Below, one piece after another: positions 1 through 6,373 of a stretch of DNA of 14,529 bases. The stretch's first letter is position 1. Each line of letters starts with the position of its first letter. The stretch comes from an uncultured Eubacteriales bacterium. GTDB lineage: Bacteria; Bacillota; Clostridia; Tissierellales; Peptoniphilaceae. The position numbers and the translations under genes were made by a program. The notes under the pieces are model-generated. The model ran no database searches. It was not told where the DNA came from and saw only the letters and a program-made list of their open reading frames with translations. The DNA lies in assembly GCA_902488815.1 (NCBI GenBank), contig CABTXP010000030.1:1-14529 (forward strand), in the 5' to 3' direction.

Positions 1-1
1 A

Positions 2-409
2 GAAGTTGATAGGACACCGGCAGAAAATCTTGCCTATCAAGTAGGTTGGACGACTTTATTATTAAAATGGGAAGAAGATGAGAAAAATGGATTAGATGTT
101 AAGACACCATCTGATAAATTTAAGTGGAATCAACTTGGAGAATTATATCAATGGTTTACAGACACTTACGCTCATAAGTCGTTAAAAGAATTGAAAGAAC
201 AACTCACAAGAAATATAGAAGACATTTACACTATGATAGATAATCTAACAGAAGAAGAACTATTTATTCCCCATGGGAGAAAATGGGCAGATGAAGCGAC
301 AAAAACTGCAACTTGGGAAGTGTATAAGTTTATTCATGTAAATACAGTTGCTCCATTTGGCACATTCAGAACAAAAATTAGGAAATGGAAGAAGTTAGTG
401 TTATTGTAA
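2..409 (+). CDS. ClbS/DfsB family (DUF1706) four-helix-bundle protein, 3' part
   Basis: An open frame runs in from the left edge and ends at TAA 407-409, so only the last 135 residues are present and the start lies outside. The visible part has the family pattern: a Q-V-G-W-T-T-L-L-L-K-W helix, then K-T-P-x-D-K-F-K-W-N-x-L-G-x-L, then a long amphipathic helix (K-E-L-K-E-Q-L) and a C-terminal segment rich in Trp and Lys. ClbS/DfsB proteins (DUF1706) adopt a DinB-like four-helix fold; E. coli ClbS protects against colibactin by hydrolysing its cyclopropane, but most Firmicutes members have no known substrate. A TTG at 191 is not a start, because the conserved region begins well upstream of it. 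The family call is from recognised motifs; the function of this member is unknown. Confidence 0.75.
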   Translation, partial: EVDRTPAENLAYQVGWTTLLLKWEEDEKNGLDVKTPSDKFKWNQLGELYQWFTDTYAHKSLKELKEQLTRNIEDIYTMIDNLTEEELFIPHGRKWADEATKTATWEVYKFIHVNTVAPFGTFRTKIRKWKKLVLL

Positions 410-485
410 AACAATTTTGACATTTTATAAAATATGTTTAATTATTTAGTAGAAAGAAAAAATTCTATAGTCTTTTAATTACAAG

Positions 486-521
486 AAAAGCGACTATGTC
501 TTCATAATAATAGTCGCTTTT
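486..521. terminator. Bidirectional terminator between convergent genes
   Basis: A perfect 12-bp inverted repeat (486-497 with 510-521, core GCGACTAT/ATAGTCGC) has a 12-nt loop, with A-rich and T-rich flanks on both sides. It lies between the DUF1706 gene and the convergent msrAB gene and can serve both. The rest of 410-575 is AT-rich with no gene visible. Confidence 0.7.
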
Positions 522-575
522 ATCTCGTAATAAATATAGACAGGTGAAATTATTTTTACAAGATTATTTTTAAAA

Positions 576-1646
576 TTATTTTACTTGATCAATATAATCT
601 CCATAACCTTCTTCTTCCATTTTACTCAAAGGTATAAATCTAAGTGATGCGCCGTTGATACAATATCTTGCGCCGCCCTCATCCTTAGGGCCGTCATTAA
701 ACACATGTCCAAGGTGGGAGTCGCCTTTTTTGCTTCTCACTTCAACTCTTCTCATATTAAAGGAGTTGTCGTTACTATAATTAATATTTGAATCAATGGG
801 TTTTGTAAAGGACGGCCATCCGCAGCCGGCATCATATTTATCTTTAGATGAGAACAGTGGTTCGCCGGTTACTATATCGACGTATATGCCTTCTTCATAA
901 AAGTCATCATACTCCGAAGTAAAAGGTCTTTCGGTGCTACTATTCTGTGTTACATTGTATTGTTCTTCCGTGAGTGCTTCTTTTAGTTTGTTTTCGTCTT
1001 TAGTTATAGGTTTTATATTTGAATTTATCGGTTCCTCTGCTAAAGCTAAATTTATATGACAATAACCGCTGGGATTTTTATCTAAATAATCTTGATGATA
1101 ATCTTCAGCCAAAATAAAATTCTTCAAAGGTTGAACTTCAATTGCAATTTTGTTGTCATACAATTTTTGTTTTTGTCTTATGATTTCATCTATTATTAAC
1201 TTGTCATTTTCATCTGTGTAGTAGATTCCTGTCCGGTATTGTCTGCCCACGTCATTACCTTGTTTATTTATTGAAGTGGGATCAATTATTCTGAAGTAAT
1301 GTTCCAATAGTTCTTGCAGTGTTACTTGATCTTCATCATAAATTATTTTCACAGTTTCGCTGTGATCTGTTTTATTTACACTGTTGTAGTCGGTCTTGTC
1401 GGTTTTCCCGTTGGCATAGCCCACTGAAGTATCAATAACTCCCGGAATCTTTTTAAAATATCCTTCAACGCCCCAAAAGCAACCGCCTGCCAAATAAATT
1501 TCATTTTTGTTCTTTATATTGCTCATTTCTATATTTAAACCTTCCTTATCACTTTCAATAGTAGTTGAATTTCTTTTGTAAAATTTTACACTTATTACAA
1601 TTAAAGCTATAAGTAAAATAATCAAAACAACTTTATTCTTACTCAT
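576..1646 (-). CDS. msrAB: Membrane-anchored peptide methionine sulfoxide reductase MsrA-MsrB fusion
   Basis: 356 aa. It reduces both S- and R-methionine sulfoxide in proteins. Residues 6-22 are a hydrophobic signal anchor, so the enzyme probably works outside the membrane. The MsrA domain (about 48-200) has the catalytic G-G-C-F-W-G motif with Cys56; Cys196 in G-Y-C-H is the probable resolving residue. The MsrB domain (about 218-350) has G-C-G-W-P-S-F (Cys275), H-L-G-H-V-F and the catalytic R-Y-C-I-N (Cys329). The two CxxC zinc pairs common in MsrB are absent, as in zinc-free forms. I chose the ATG at 1646 because AGGTG lies 6 nt upstream; the frame stays open 12 codons further up, but no ribosome site precedes that ATG. 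The extracytoplasmic site would need a thioredoxin-like electron donor, and none is in the window. Confidence 0.93.
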   Translation of the reverse strand: MSKNKVVLIILLIALIVISVKFYKRNSTTIESDKEGLNIEMSNIKNKNEIYLAGGCFWGVEGYFKKIPGVIDTSVGYANGKTDKTDYNSVNKTDHSETVKIIYDEDQVTLQELLEHYFRIIDPTSINKQGNDVGRQYRTGIYYTDENDKLIIDEIIRQKQKLYDNKIAIEVQPLKNFILAEDYHQDYLDKNPSGYCHINLALAEEPINSNIKPITKDENKLKEALTEEQYNVTQNSSTERPFTSEYDDFYEEGIYVDIVTGEPLFSSKDKYDAGCGWPSFTKPIDSNINYSNDNSFNMRRVEVRSKKGDSHLGHVFNDGPKDEGGARYCINGASLRFIPLSKMEEEGYGDYIDQVK

Positions 1647-1726
1647 GTAAACACCTCGCAATGTTTTATCTTTTTTACCCAATTAAAAATTTGTTCAAAC
1701 GAATTAATAAAATTCGAAACTCTGAC

Positions 1727-1756
1727 AGTATAAGAATTCTATTTAATTTGGTACAA
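1727..1756 (-). promoter_or_regulatory. Possible msrAB promoter
   Basis: On the minus strand TATACT (1727-1732) is a good -10. TTGTAC (1751-1756), 18 bp upstream, is a poor -35. The leader would be about 75 nt. It overlaps the divergent promoter of the next gene. A TTGAAC at 1693-1698 is an alternative -35 but has no well-spaced -10. Confidence 0.3.
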
Positions 1757-1757
1757 T
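1749..1757 (+). promoter_or_regulatory. Extended -10 promoter placing +1 at a start codon
   Basis: TGGTACAAT matches the extended -10 pattern TGnTAnnnT. Counting the hexamer (1752-1757) as -12 to -7 puts +1 exactly on the A of ATG 1764. No convincing -35 and no Shine-Dalgarno sequence are visible, which suggests a leaderless mRNA. Confidence 0.55.
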
Positions 1758-1763
1758 AGTTGT

Positions 1764-2381
1764 ATGAAAAAGTATGGAATTTTAATTATTTTAATACTTA
1801 TAGTCGGGCTTTTGATTAATATTCCCGTCTTTAATCTGTCGGTTAATGACGTTGACGGAAATCCTTGCGAGATAAAAATTTCCAAAAAAATTTATGAAAG
1901 ATATCCCAATATGGTTTCAATTAACGGCAAGGTACATATTTATAAAGACAGATACAGGCTCAATGTTTGGAAGGCGGAGGCGGGGGCTGTAACTGACGAA
2001 GGCGTAGAGAATGTTGTCTTAGGGGTCTACAATAAGTCGCCCTTTCATCAAGAGACGGAGAAGAGGGTATTTGTTTACATAGTTAAGAACGACGAGTTAA
2101 GGCCCAGGTATCGGGCATCAAAACTTTCAACGCCCTTTGAAGATTTTGTCCTATATGACGTCGAAGGCGATGGAGTGATGGAGATTGTGACCTTGGACAA
2201 TATAAAGGGCATGAATTCTATTTCCGCTTACAAGTTAAAGCAGATGACGATTTACAGAGAATATTTTTCGAAAAGCTATGAAAGTTTATCTGAGCTTAAT
2301 GTAAATGGGGACTTATATGTAAAAGCCGAGGGAGAAGCTAAAGAAGTTGTATTGTCGGGAGATGAATTGTTGTTAAAATAG
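1764..2381 (+). CDS. Membrane-anchored protein of unknown function with an Asp/Gly-rich motif
   Basis: 205 aa. Residues 4-22 are a strongly hydrophobic N-terminal segment with no lipobox cysteine, so an uncleaved anchor or a Sec signal peptide is likely, with the rest outside. The body is predicted to be mostly beta. A stretch with L-G-V-Y-N-K (86-91), R-x-R-Y-R-x-S-K-L-S near 114-122 and F-V-L-Y-D-V-E-G-D-G (128-137) recalls small clostridial proteins with an FG-GAP/VCBS-like acidic loop (D-x-E-G-D-G), but I cannot name a family with confidence. No ribosome binding site precedes the ATG, and the promoter -10 is only 6 nt away, so a leaderless transcript fits. It ends 8 nt before the DUF3160 lipoprotein gene and is almost certainly co-transcribed with it. 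Function unknown. Confidence 0.8.
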   Translation: MKKYGILIILILIVGLLINIPVFNLSVNDVDGNPCEIKISKKIYERYPNMVSINGKVHIYKDRYRLNVWKAEAGAVTDEGVENVVLGVYNKSPFHQETEKRVFVYIVKNDELRPRYRASKLSTPFEDFVLYDVEGDGVMEIVTLDNIKGMNSISAYKLKQMTIYREYFSKSYESLSELNVNGDLYVKAEGEAKEVVLSGDELLLK

Positions 2382-2389
2382 GAGGAGCT

Positions 2390-4507
2390 ATGAAAAAGAT
2401 ATTAATTATTTTAATGTGCTGCGCATTGCTTATAGGATGTAAAAGCAATGCTGCAAAGCCTGCAACTGAACCTGAAAAAGAGGTAACACCTGTAAGTGAA
2501 GAAAAGCAGGAGAAGGAAGAAGAACTGTACAAGGGTATTGAGTACACTGCAAATTTAGAAGACTACGTAATCCCTGAGGATTTAAAGACTTTAAAGGGAT
2601 ACGACATGATTTTCGGCGACATGGATTTGAGCCCCGACCAAGACAAAATCATAAGGGAAAACGGATTTTTCTTAGGCGGAACAGATCCTATGGATAAAAT
2701 TTTCAGTATTTATGAAAAAAATCAATACATCTATGTAGCAAATTTCGTCACCTCGGACTTGCCTTTGTATCTTTACCATGTACTTTATTCAAATGTGTTA
2801 AAGGTAAGTGAGAAAAATTTACTTGCAGACGTTGAAGAAATGTCAAAAACTATGATGGAGGAATCTTTAAAGCAATACGAAAGTGCCAAGGATGACAAGG
2901 TAAAGATTGCAGCTTTGAAAAACGCCACAATATTCGGCACCGCATGTGCAATTTCAGAAGATAATTTTGAACTTCCTAAAGAAATTAAAGACGTAGTTGC
3001 AACGGAAATAGCAAACATAAAATCTGAAGCACCGGGCATATCGGCTATTACTGAAGACAATGTGGACTACTCAATGTTTAAAGAGAGGGGACACTATACC
3101 GAGTCGGAAGGACTTAAAAAGTATTTTAAAGTTATGACCTGCTTTTCACAGTTCGGACTTAAACTTCAAAGTGCTGACTTGCCTGTAGAAAACAATGTCA
3201 TTCAAACAATGTTAGTGGGAGAAATATTTACTTCAAACCAAGAGCTTCAAGACAAGTATAAGAAATTAAACAGTTTTGTAGAGTTTATGGTTGATGCCGG
3301 AGAAGATATAGATGCAATAAAGGCGGGAGAAATTTATAGCGCTCTCAACGTCACTATAGATGATATGGGCAAGGAAGAAAATATCAAAAAAGCATACGAC
3401 AAGTTACTTGGAGAAAAACCGCCGACAATAAGACCCTATGAAGGCATTAACTTTGCATTCTTCCCGCAAAAAGCGGTTTTGGACAATATTTTTGCACAAA
3501 ACTTGTTGGATATGGACCTAAACAGCAAGAGACCTGTATATAGCGGCAAGGACATAGCAGCCACATTTGGCAATGAATACGCAGAAGAATTGGTAAAGGC
3601 AGATCCATACAACAAAATTTGGGAAAAATTCCCTGAAAGGTTTGAAGAAGGCAAGAAACTTGCCGAGACACTTACATCCAATGACTATGCAAAGTCTATG
3701 GCAAGGCTTCAAATTTTTGCAATAAACGGCTTTAACGAAATGAAGAAGGAAGGATTCCCTACATTTATGAAATCCGAAGCTTGGAAGGCAAAGGAACTAA
3801 ACACATACCTTGCTTCATGGGCACAACTTAAACACGACACATTGCTATATGCAAAGCAAGCAGGAGCAGAAATGGGAGGCTTTGAAGCGGAACAACCTGT
3901 AGGATATGTTGAGCCGAGTATTGAAGTCTACTCAAGATTAAATTTTGCACTTAATATCCTTGAAAAGGAAGTCAACTCAAAGAATGTTCTTTCCGAAAGA
4001 CAAATGGGTGCCATTAAAAAGTTCAAAGACTTTAACGACTTCTTAATAGCTTGTTCTAAAAAGGAACTTGCAGGGGAAGATTTGTCACAAGAGGACATAG
4101 ATAGAATTAATTTAATCGGCGGGGAAGCGGAAGACATATACCTTGACATTTACGAAGTAGATACCGAGGACTATGAAAGTTATTTTGCACTTGATGAAAA
4201 GGATAGAGTAACCGTTGCCGACTTAATGCGCACACCTGCAAACCAAGCAAATGTTCCTGAAAATAAAATTTTGGAAGTAGGCTCAGGCTTTCCGAGAAGT
4301 ATTTATGTTGTATACAATGTAAACGGCGAACTGAGAATCGGGTCGGGAGCTGTCATGACTTACTACGAATTCTTATATGACGAAAGACTCGACAATGATC
4401 AGTTCTCAAAAATGATTTCGCCCTTTGACGAAAACCTTGAACCCAAGGACATATTAAAACAACCTGATTTTATACTACAATATGTGTCGGAAGACAATTA
4501 CTTTTAA
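2390..4507 (+). CDS. DUF3160 family lipoprotein
   Basis: 705 aa. The N-terminus is a lipoprotein signal peptide with lipobox L-L-I-G-C and predicted lipidated Cys17, followed by an acidic Glu/Lys-rich linker to about residue 46, so the protein should be attached to the outer face of the membrane. The rest matches DUF3160 as I know it: an N-G-F-F-L region, F-V-T-S-D-L-P-L-Y-L-Y-H near 123-134, N-F-A-F-F-P-Q, and the strongest block, A-W-K-A-K-E-L-N-T-Y-L-A-S-W-A-Q-L-K-H-D-T, followed by Y-V-E-P. The family is large, mostly alpha-helical and has no known biochemical role. AGGAGG overlaps the stop codon of the preceding gene, indicating coupled translation. A strong terminator follows directly. 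Family assignment is good; function unknown. Confidence 0.87.
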   Translation: MKKILIILMCCALLIGCKSNAAKPATEPEKEVTPVSEEKQEKEEELYKGIEYTANLEDYVIPEDLKTLKGYDMIFGDMDLSPDQDKIIRENGFFLGGTDPMDKIFSIYEKNQYIYVANFVTSDLPLYLYHVLYSNVLKVSEKNLLADVEEMSKTMMEESLKQYESAKDDKVKIAALKNATIFGTACAISEDNFELPKEIKDVVATEIANIKSEAPGISAITEDNVDYSMFKERGHYTESEGLKKYFKVMTCFSQFGLKLQSADLPVENNVIQTMLVGEIFTSNQELQDKYKKLNSFVEFMVDAGEDIDAIKAGEIYSALNVTIDDMGKEENIKKAYDKLLGEKPPTIRPYEGINFAFFPQKAVLDNIFAQNLLDMDLNSKRPVYSGKDIAATFGNEYAEELVKADPYNKIWEKFPERFEEGKKLAETLTSNDYAKSMARLQIFAINGFNEMKKEGFPTFMKSEAWKAKELNTYLASWAQLKHDTLLYAKQAGAEMGGFEAEQPVGYVEPSIEVYSRLNFALNILEKEVNSKNVLSERQMGAIKKFKDFNDFLIACSKKELAGEDLSQEDIDRINLIGGEAEDIYLDIYEVDTEDYESYFALDEKDRVTVADLMRTPANQANVPENKILEVGSGFPRSIYVVYNVNGELRIGSGAVMTYYEFLYDERLDNDQFSKMISPFDENLEPKDILKQPDFILQYVSEDNYF

Positions 4508-4510
4508 GGG

Positions 4511-4538
4511 AAGAGGCATGTGCCTCTTTTCTTTTTTT
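4511..4538 (+). terminator. Rho-independent terminator after the DUF3160 gene
   Basis: AAGAGGC (4511-4517), loop ATGT, GCCTCTT (4522-4528), followed by a T-rich tract. It starts 3 nt after the stop codon. Confidence 0.85.
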
Positions 4539-4559
4539 TAATTAAATTTGTGCAAACAC

Positions 4560-4587
4560 TTGCAAAAGTTTTTATGTTGTATATAAT
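4560..4587 (+). promoter_or_regulatory. Promoter of the FMN riboswitch-ribU unit
   Basis: -35 TTGCAA (4560-4565), 16-bp spacer, perfect -10 TATAAT (4582-4587). Transcription would start near 4594, just upstream of the aptamer. Confidence 0.7.
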
Positions 4588-4599
4588 AATAGTGTAAAT

Positions 4600-4711
4600 A
4601 TCTTCAGGGCGAGGTGAAAATCCTCACCGGCGGTAAAGTCCGCGAGGAAGCTTTGGCTTTTTGAATCGGTGAAACTCCGATACCGACAGTATAGTCTGGA
4701 TGAGAGAAGAT
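4600..4711 (+). ncRNA. FMN riboswitch (RFN element) aptamer
   Basis: The closing stem P1 pairs ATCTTC (4600-4605) with GAAGAT (4706-4711). Between them are the conserved RFN blocks in order: CAGGGCGAGGTGAAAATCC, CACCGGCGGTAAAGTCCGCGA, a variable hairpin (AAGC TTTG GCTT), GAATCGGTGAAACTCCGATACC and GACAGTATAGTCTGGATGAGAG. This is an essentially textbook RFN element; it binds FMN and turns down the downstream riboflavin transporter gene when flavin is plentiful. Confidence 0.97.
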
Positions 4712-4724
4712 TGCTTTTTGCAAT

Positions 4725-4754
4725 TGCCCTTAGAATGGGCATTTTTTATTGCCC
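4725..4754 (+). promoter_or_regulatory. Riboswitch expression platform with two competing hairpins
   Basis: TGCCC (4725-4729) can pair with GGGCA (4737-4741), followed directly by TTTTTT, which makes a short intrinsic terminator. The same GGGCA can instead pair with a second TGCCC at 4750-4754, placing the T run in the loop. An outer GCAAT (4720-4724) / ATTGC (4748-4752) pairing is also possible. The arrangement fits transcriptional control, but the folds have not been computed. Confidence 0.5.
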
Positions 4755-4771
4755 GAAATTAGGAGGCTTAA

Positions 4772-5368
4772 ATGAACAACGTAAACTCAAATGTAAGAAC
4801 GAAAACTGTGTACATGGCAAAGATTGCTATGCTTGCCGCAATCGGATTTTTGTTAATGTTTATCAAGATGCCCCTTGCTTTTGTAGCACCGGCATTTATG
4901 GAACTTGACTTGGCAGAAGTGCCAACACTAATAGGTGCTTTTGCAATGGGACCTTTGGCGGGAGTACTTATTGCTTTACTTAAAAATCTTATTCACTTAG
5001 GCGTGACACACACTATGGCAGTAGGAGAACTTTCAAACTTTATCGTCTCAAGTACATTCGCACTTATAGCGGGTATCATTTACAAAAGACACAAGACTTA
5101 TAAAGTGGCAATTATATCTCTACTTGCAGGAGTGGTAGGAATGTCTATAGTAGCTTGCTTAAGCAATTATTTTTTAGTATTTCCTCTATACGGAAAATTT
5201 ATGGGCCTTGATGCGATTATAGCAATGGGAACTCAAGTTACAGGCAAGATCACAGATCTTAAGACCATGATGGTATATTCCGTACTACCCTTTAACTTAA
5301 TCAAAGGATTGGCTGTTTCAGCAGTAACAATTTTACTATACAAGAAAGTCAGCCCGATCTTAAAATAA
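4772..5368 (+). CDS. ribU: Riboflavin ECF transporter S component RibU
   Basis: 198 aa, very hydrophobic, with about six membrane segments. It is the substrate-binding subunit of an energy-coupling-factor importer for riboflavin and works with a shared EcfT and two EcfA ATPases, none of which are in the window. The N-terminus has the A-x-x-x-A-x-x-x-x-L-M pattern used by S components to contact EcfT. The following E-L-D-L-A-E-V-P-T-L-I-G-A-F-A-M-G-P and L-L-K-N-L-I-H-L segments match RibU. AGGAGG lies 5 nt before ATG 4772. The FMN riboswitch just upstream independently supports riboflavin as substrate. The gene stands alone between its own promoter and terminator. Confidence 0.93.
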   Translation: MNNVNSNVRTKTVYMAKIAMLAAIGFLLMFIKMPLAFVAPAFMELDLAEVPTLIGAFAMGPLAGVLIALLKNLIHLGVTHTMAVGELSNFIVSSTFALIAGIIYKRHKTYKVAIISLLAGVVGMSIVACLSNYFLVFPLYGKFMGLDAIIAMGTQVTGKITDLKTMMVYSVLPFNLIKGLAVSAVTILLYKKVSPILK

Positions 5369-5411
5369 ACCCCTCACAAAAAAATATTTGGAAACGATAA
5401 ATATTAGATAG

Positions 5412-5441
5412 AACTAACTCACTATGTGGGTTAGTTTTTTT
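5412..5441 (+). terminator. Rho-independent terminator after ribU
   Basis: AACTAACTCAC (5412-5422) pairs with GTGGGTTAGTT (5426-5436) with one G-T wobble, followed by a T run. Confidence 0.88.
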
Positions 5442-5469
5442 GTTGTGAAGATTATTTTGTTAAAAGATT

Positions 5470-5478
5470 TGTTATACT
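5470..5478 (+). promoter_or_regulatory. Extended -10 promoter of the purine nucleoside phosphorylase gene
   Basis: TGTTATACT fits TGnTATAMT. No clear -35 is visible at the right distance. The predicted +1 near 5485 gives a leader of about 11 nt that begins with the ribosome binding site GAGGTG. Confidence 0.5.
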
Positions 5479-5495
5479 GATGATGAGGTGAGCTT

Positions 5496-6320
5496 ATGCA
5501 AAAAGAAAAAAGTTTTGAAAAATATAAAAAAGTTGCCGACTACATATTAAATATTATCGGGGAAGAGATAGATACTGCCATCATACTCGGCACAGGTCTC
5601 GGCACTTTGTTAGATAAAATGGAAGACAAAATTGAAATAAATTACAAAGACATACCGGGCTTTTTAGTCTCTACCGTAATGAGTCATCCCGGCAAATTTA
5701 TTGTGGAGAAGTTAAAAGACAAAAAAATAATTTGCATGGCGGGAAGGTTCCACTACTATGAAGGCTATGACTATAGTGAGCTTGCTACACCTGTTTACGT
5801 CTTAAAGCTTTTGGGCGTAAAGACATTAATCCTCACAAATGCGGCGGGGGCTGTGAATTATAACTTTCATCCCGGAGACATATGTGTCGTGACGGACCAC
5901 TTAAACTTCGCAGCGGTAAGTCCTCAACGGGGAAACAATCTGTCTGAATTCGGGGAAAGGTTTTATCCCATAGACAACTTGTACGACAGAGATTTGAGAA
6001 AGGTTGCAAAGGAAGCTGCATTGGAAATAGGCATTGACTTAAAAGAAGGAGTGTATTTTTACACGGTAGGACCTCACTTTGAAACTCCTGCGGAGATTAG
6101 AGCTATAAGAACATTGGGAGGAGACCTGGTAGGTATGTCTACAATTACAGAATCCTTAACGGCAGGTCACTGCGGCATAAAGGTACTATGTCTTTCTCTT
6201 GCCACAAATTACAGCTCGGACAGAGTGGAGAACATGGACGGCAGCGAAATAGATGAGGTGGCTGAGGAAGCCTCTTATAATTTCAGAAACTTAATTATAA
6301 AAATTTTGGAAAAAATTTAG
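5496..6320 (+). CDS. Purine nucleoside phosphorylase, trimeric type
   Basis: 274 aa, the usual length of trimeric PNPs. The cytoplasmic enzyme splits inosine and guanosine (and deoxy forms) with phosphate into base and ribose-1-phosphate in purine salvage. Motifs in order: phosphate loop L-G-T-G-L-G (31-36), H-P-G (64-66), G-R-F-H-Y-Y-E-G-Y (83-91), T-N-A-A-G-A-V (114-120), G-P-H-F-E-T-P-A-E-I-R with base-binding Glu196, V-G-M-S-T (212-216), and L-A-T-N with Asn238, which in this family selects 6-oxopurines. GAGGTG lies 5 nt before ATG 5496. Small departures from the usual motifs: Thr for Ser in the phosphate loop, and T-I-T-E-S-L-T-A-G-H where most homologues have T-V-P-E-V-I-V-A-R-H. It is monocistronic. 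punA, deoD2 and pnp are all used for such genes, so I give no symbol. Confidence 0.92.
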   Translation: MQKEKSFEKYKKVADYILNIIGEEIDTAIILGTGLGTLLDKMEDKIEINYKDIPGFLVSTVMSHPGKFIVEKLKDKKIICMAGRFHYYEGYDYSELATPVYVLKLLGVKTLILTNAAGAVNYNFHPGDICVVTDHLNFAAVSPQRGNNLSEFGERFYPIDNLYDRDLRKVAKEAALEIGIDLKEGVYFYTVGPHFETPAEIRAIRTLGGDLVGMSTITESLTAGHCGIKVLCLSLATNYSSDRVENMDGSEIDEVAEEASYNFRNLIIKILEKI

Positions 6321-6330
6321 TCACAAAAAT

Positions 6331-6363
6331 AGCCTTACGGTTTCCCGCAAGGCTTTATTTTTT
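6331..6363. terminator. Terminator shared by convergent genes
   Basis: AGCCTTACGG (6331-6340), loop TTTC, CCGCAAGGCT (6345-6354), with one internal mismatch, followed by a T-rich run. The minus strand also has a T-rich exit (ATTTTTGTGA), so it can end the opposing lipoprotein gene too. Confidence 0.82.
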
Positions 6364-6373
6364 GTAAATTTAA

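Noticed and set aside
3436..3712. Three overlapping minus-strand open frames inside the DUF3160 gene
   Set aside because: All are antisense to a well-recognised coding region, and none has a credible start site.
4669..4908. Open frame of 79 codons overlapping the riboswitch and the start of ribU
   Set aside because: It starts inside the FMN aptamer, has no ribosome site, and its second half is ribU read in the wrong frame.
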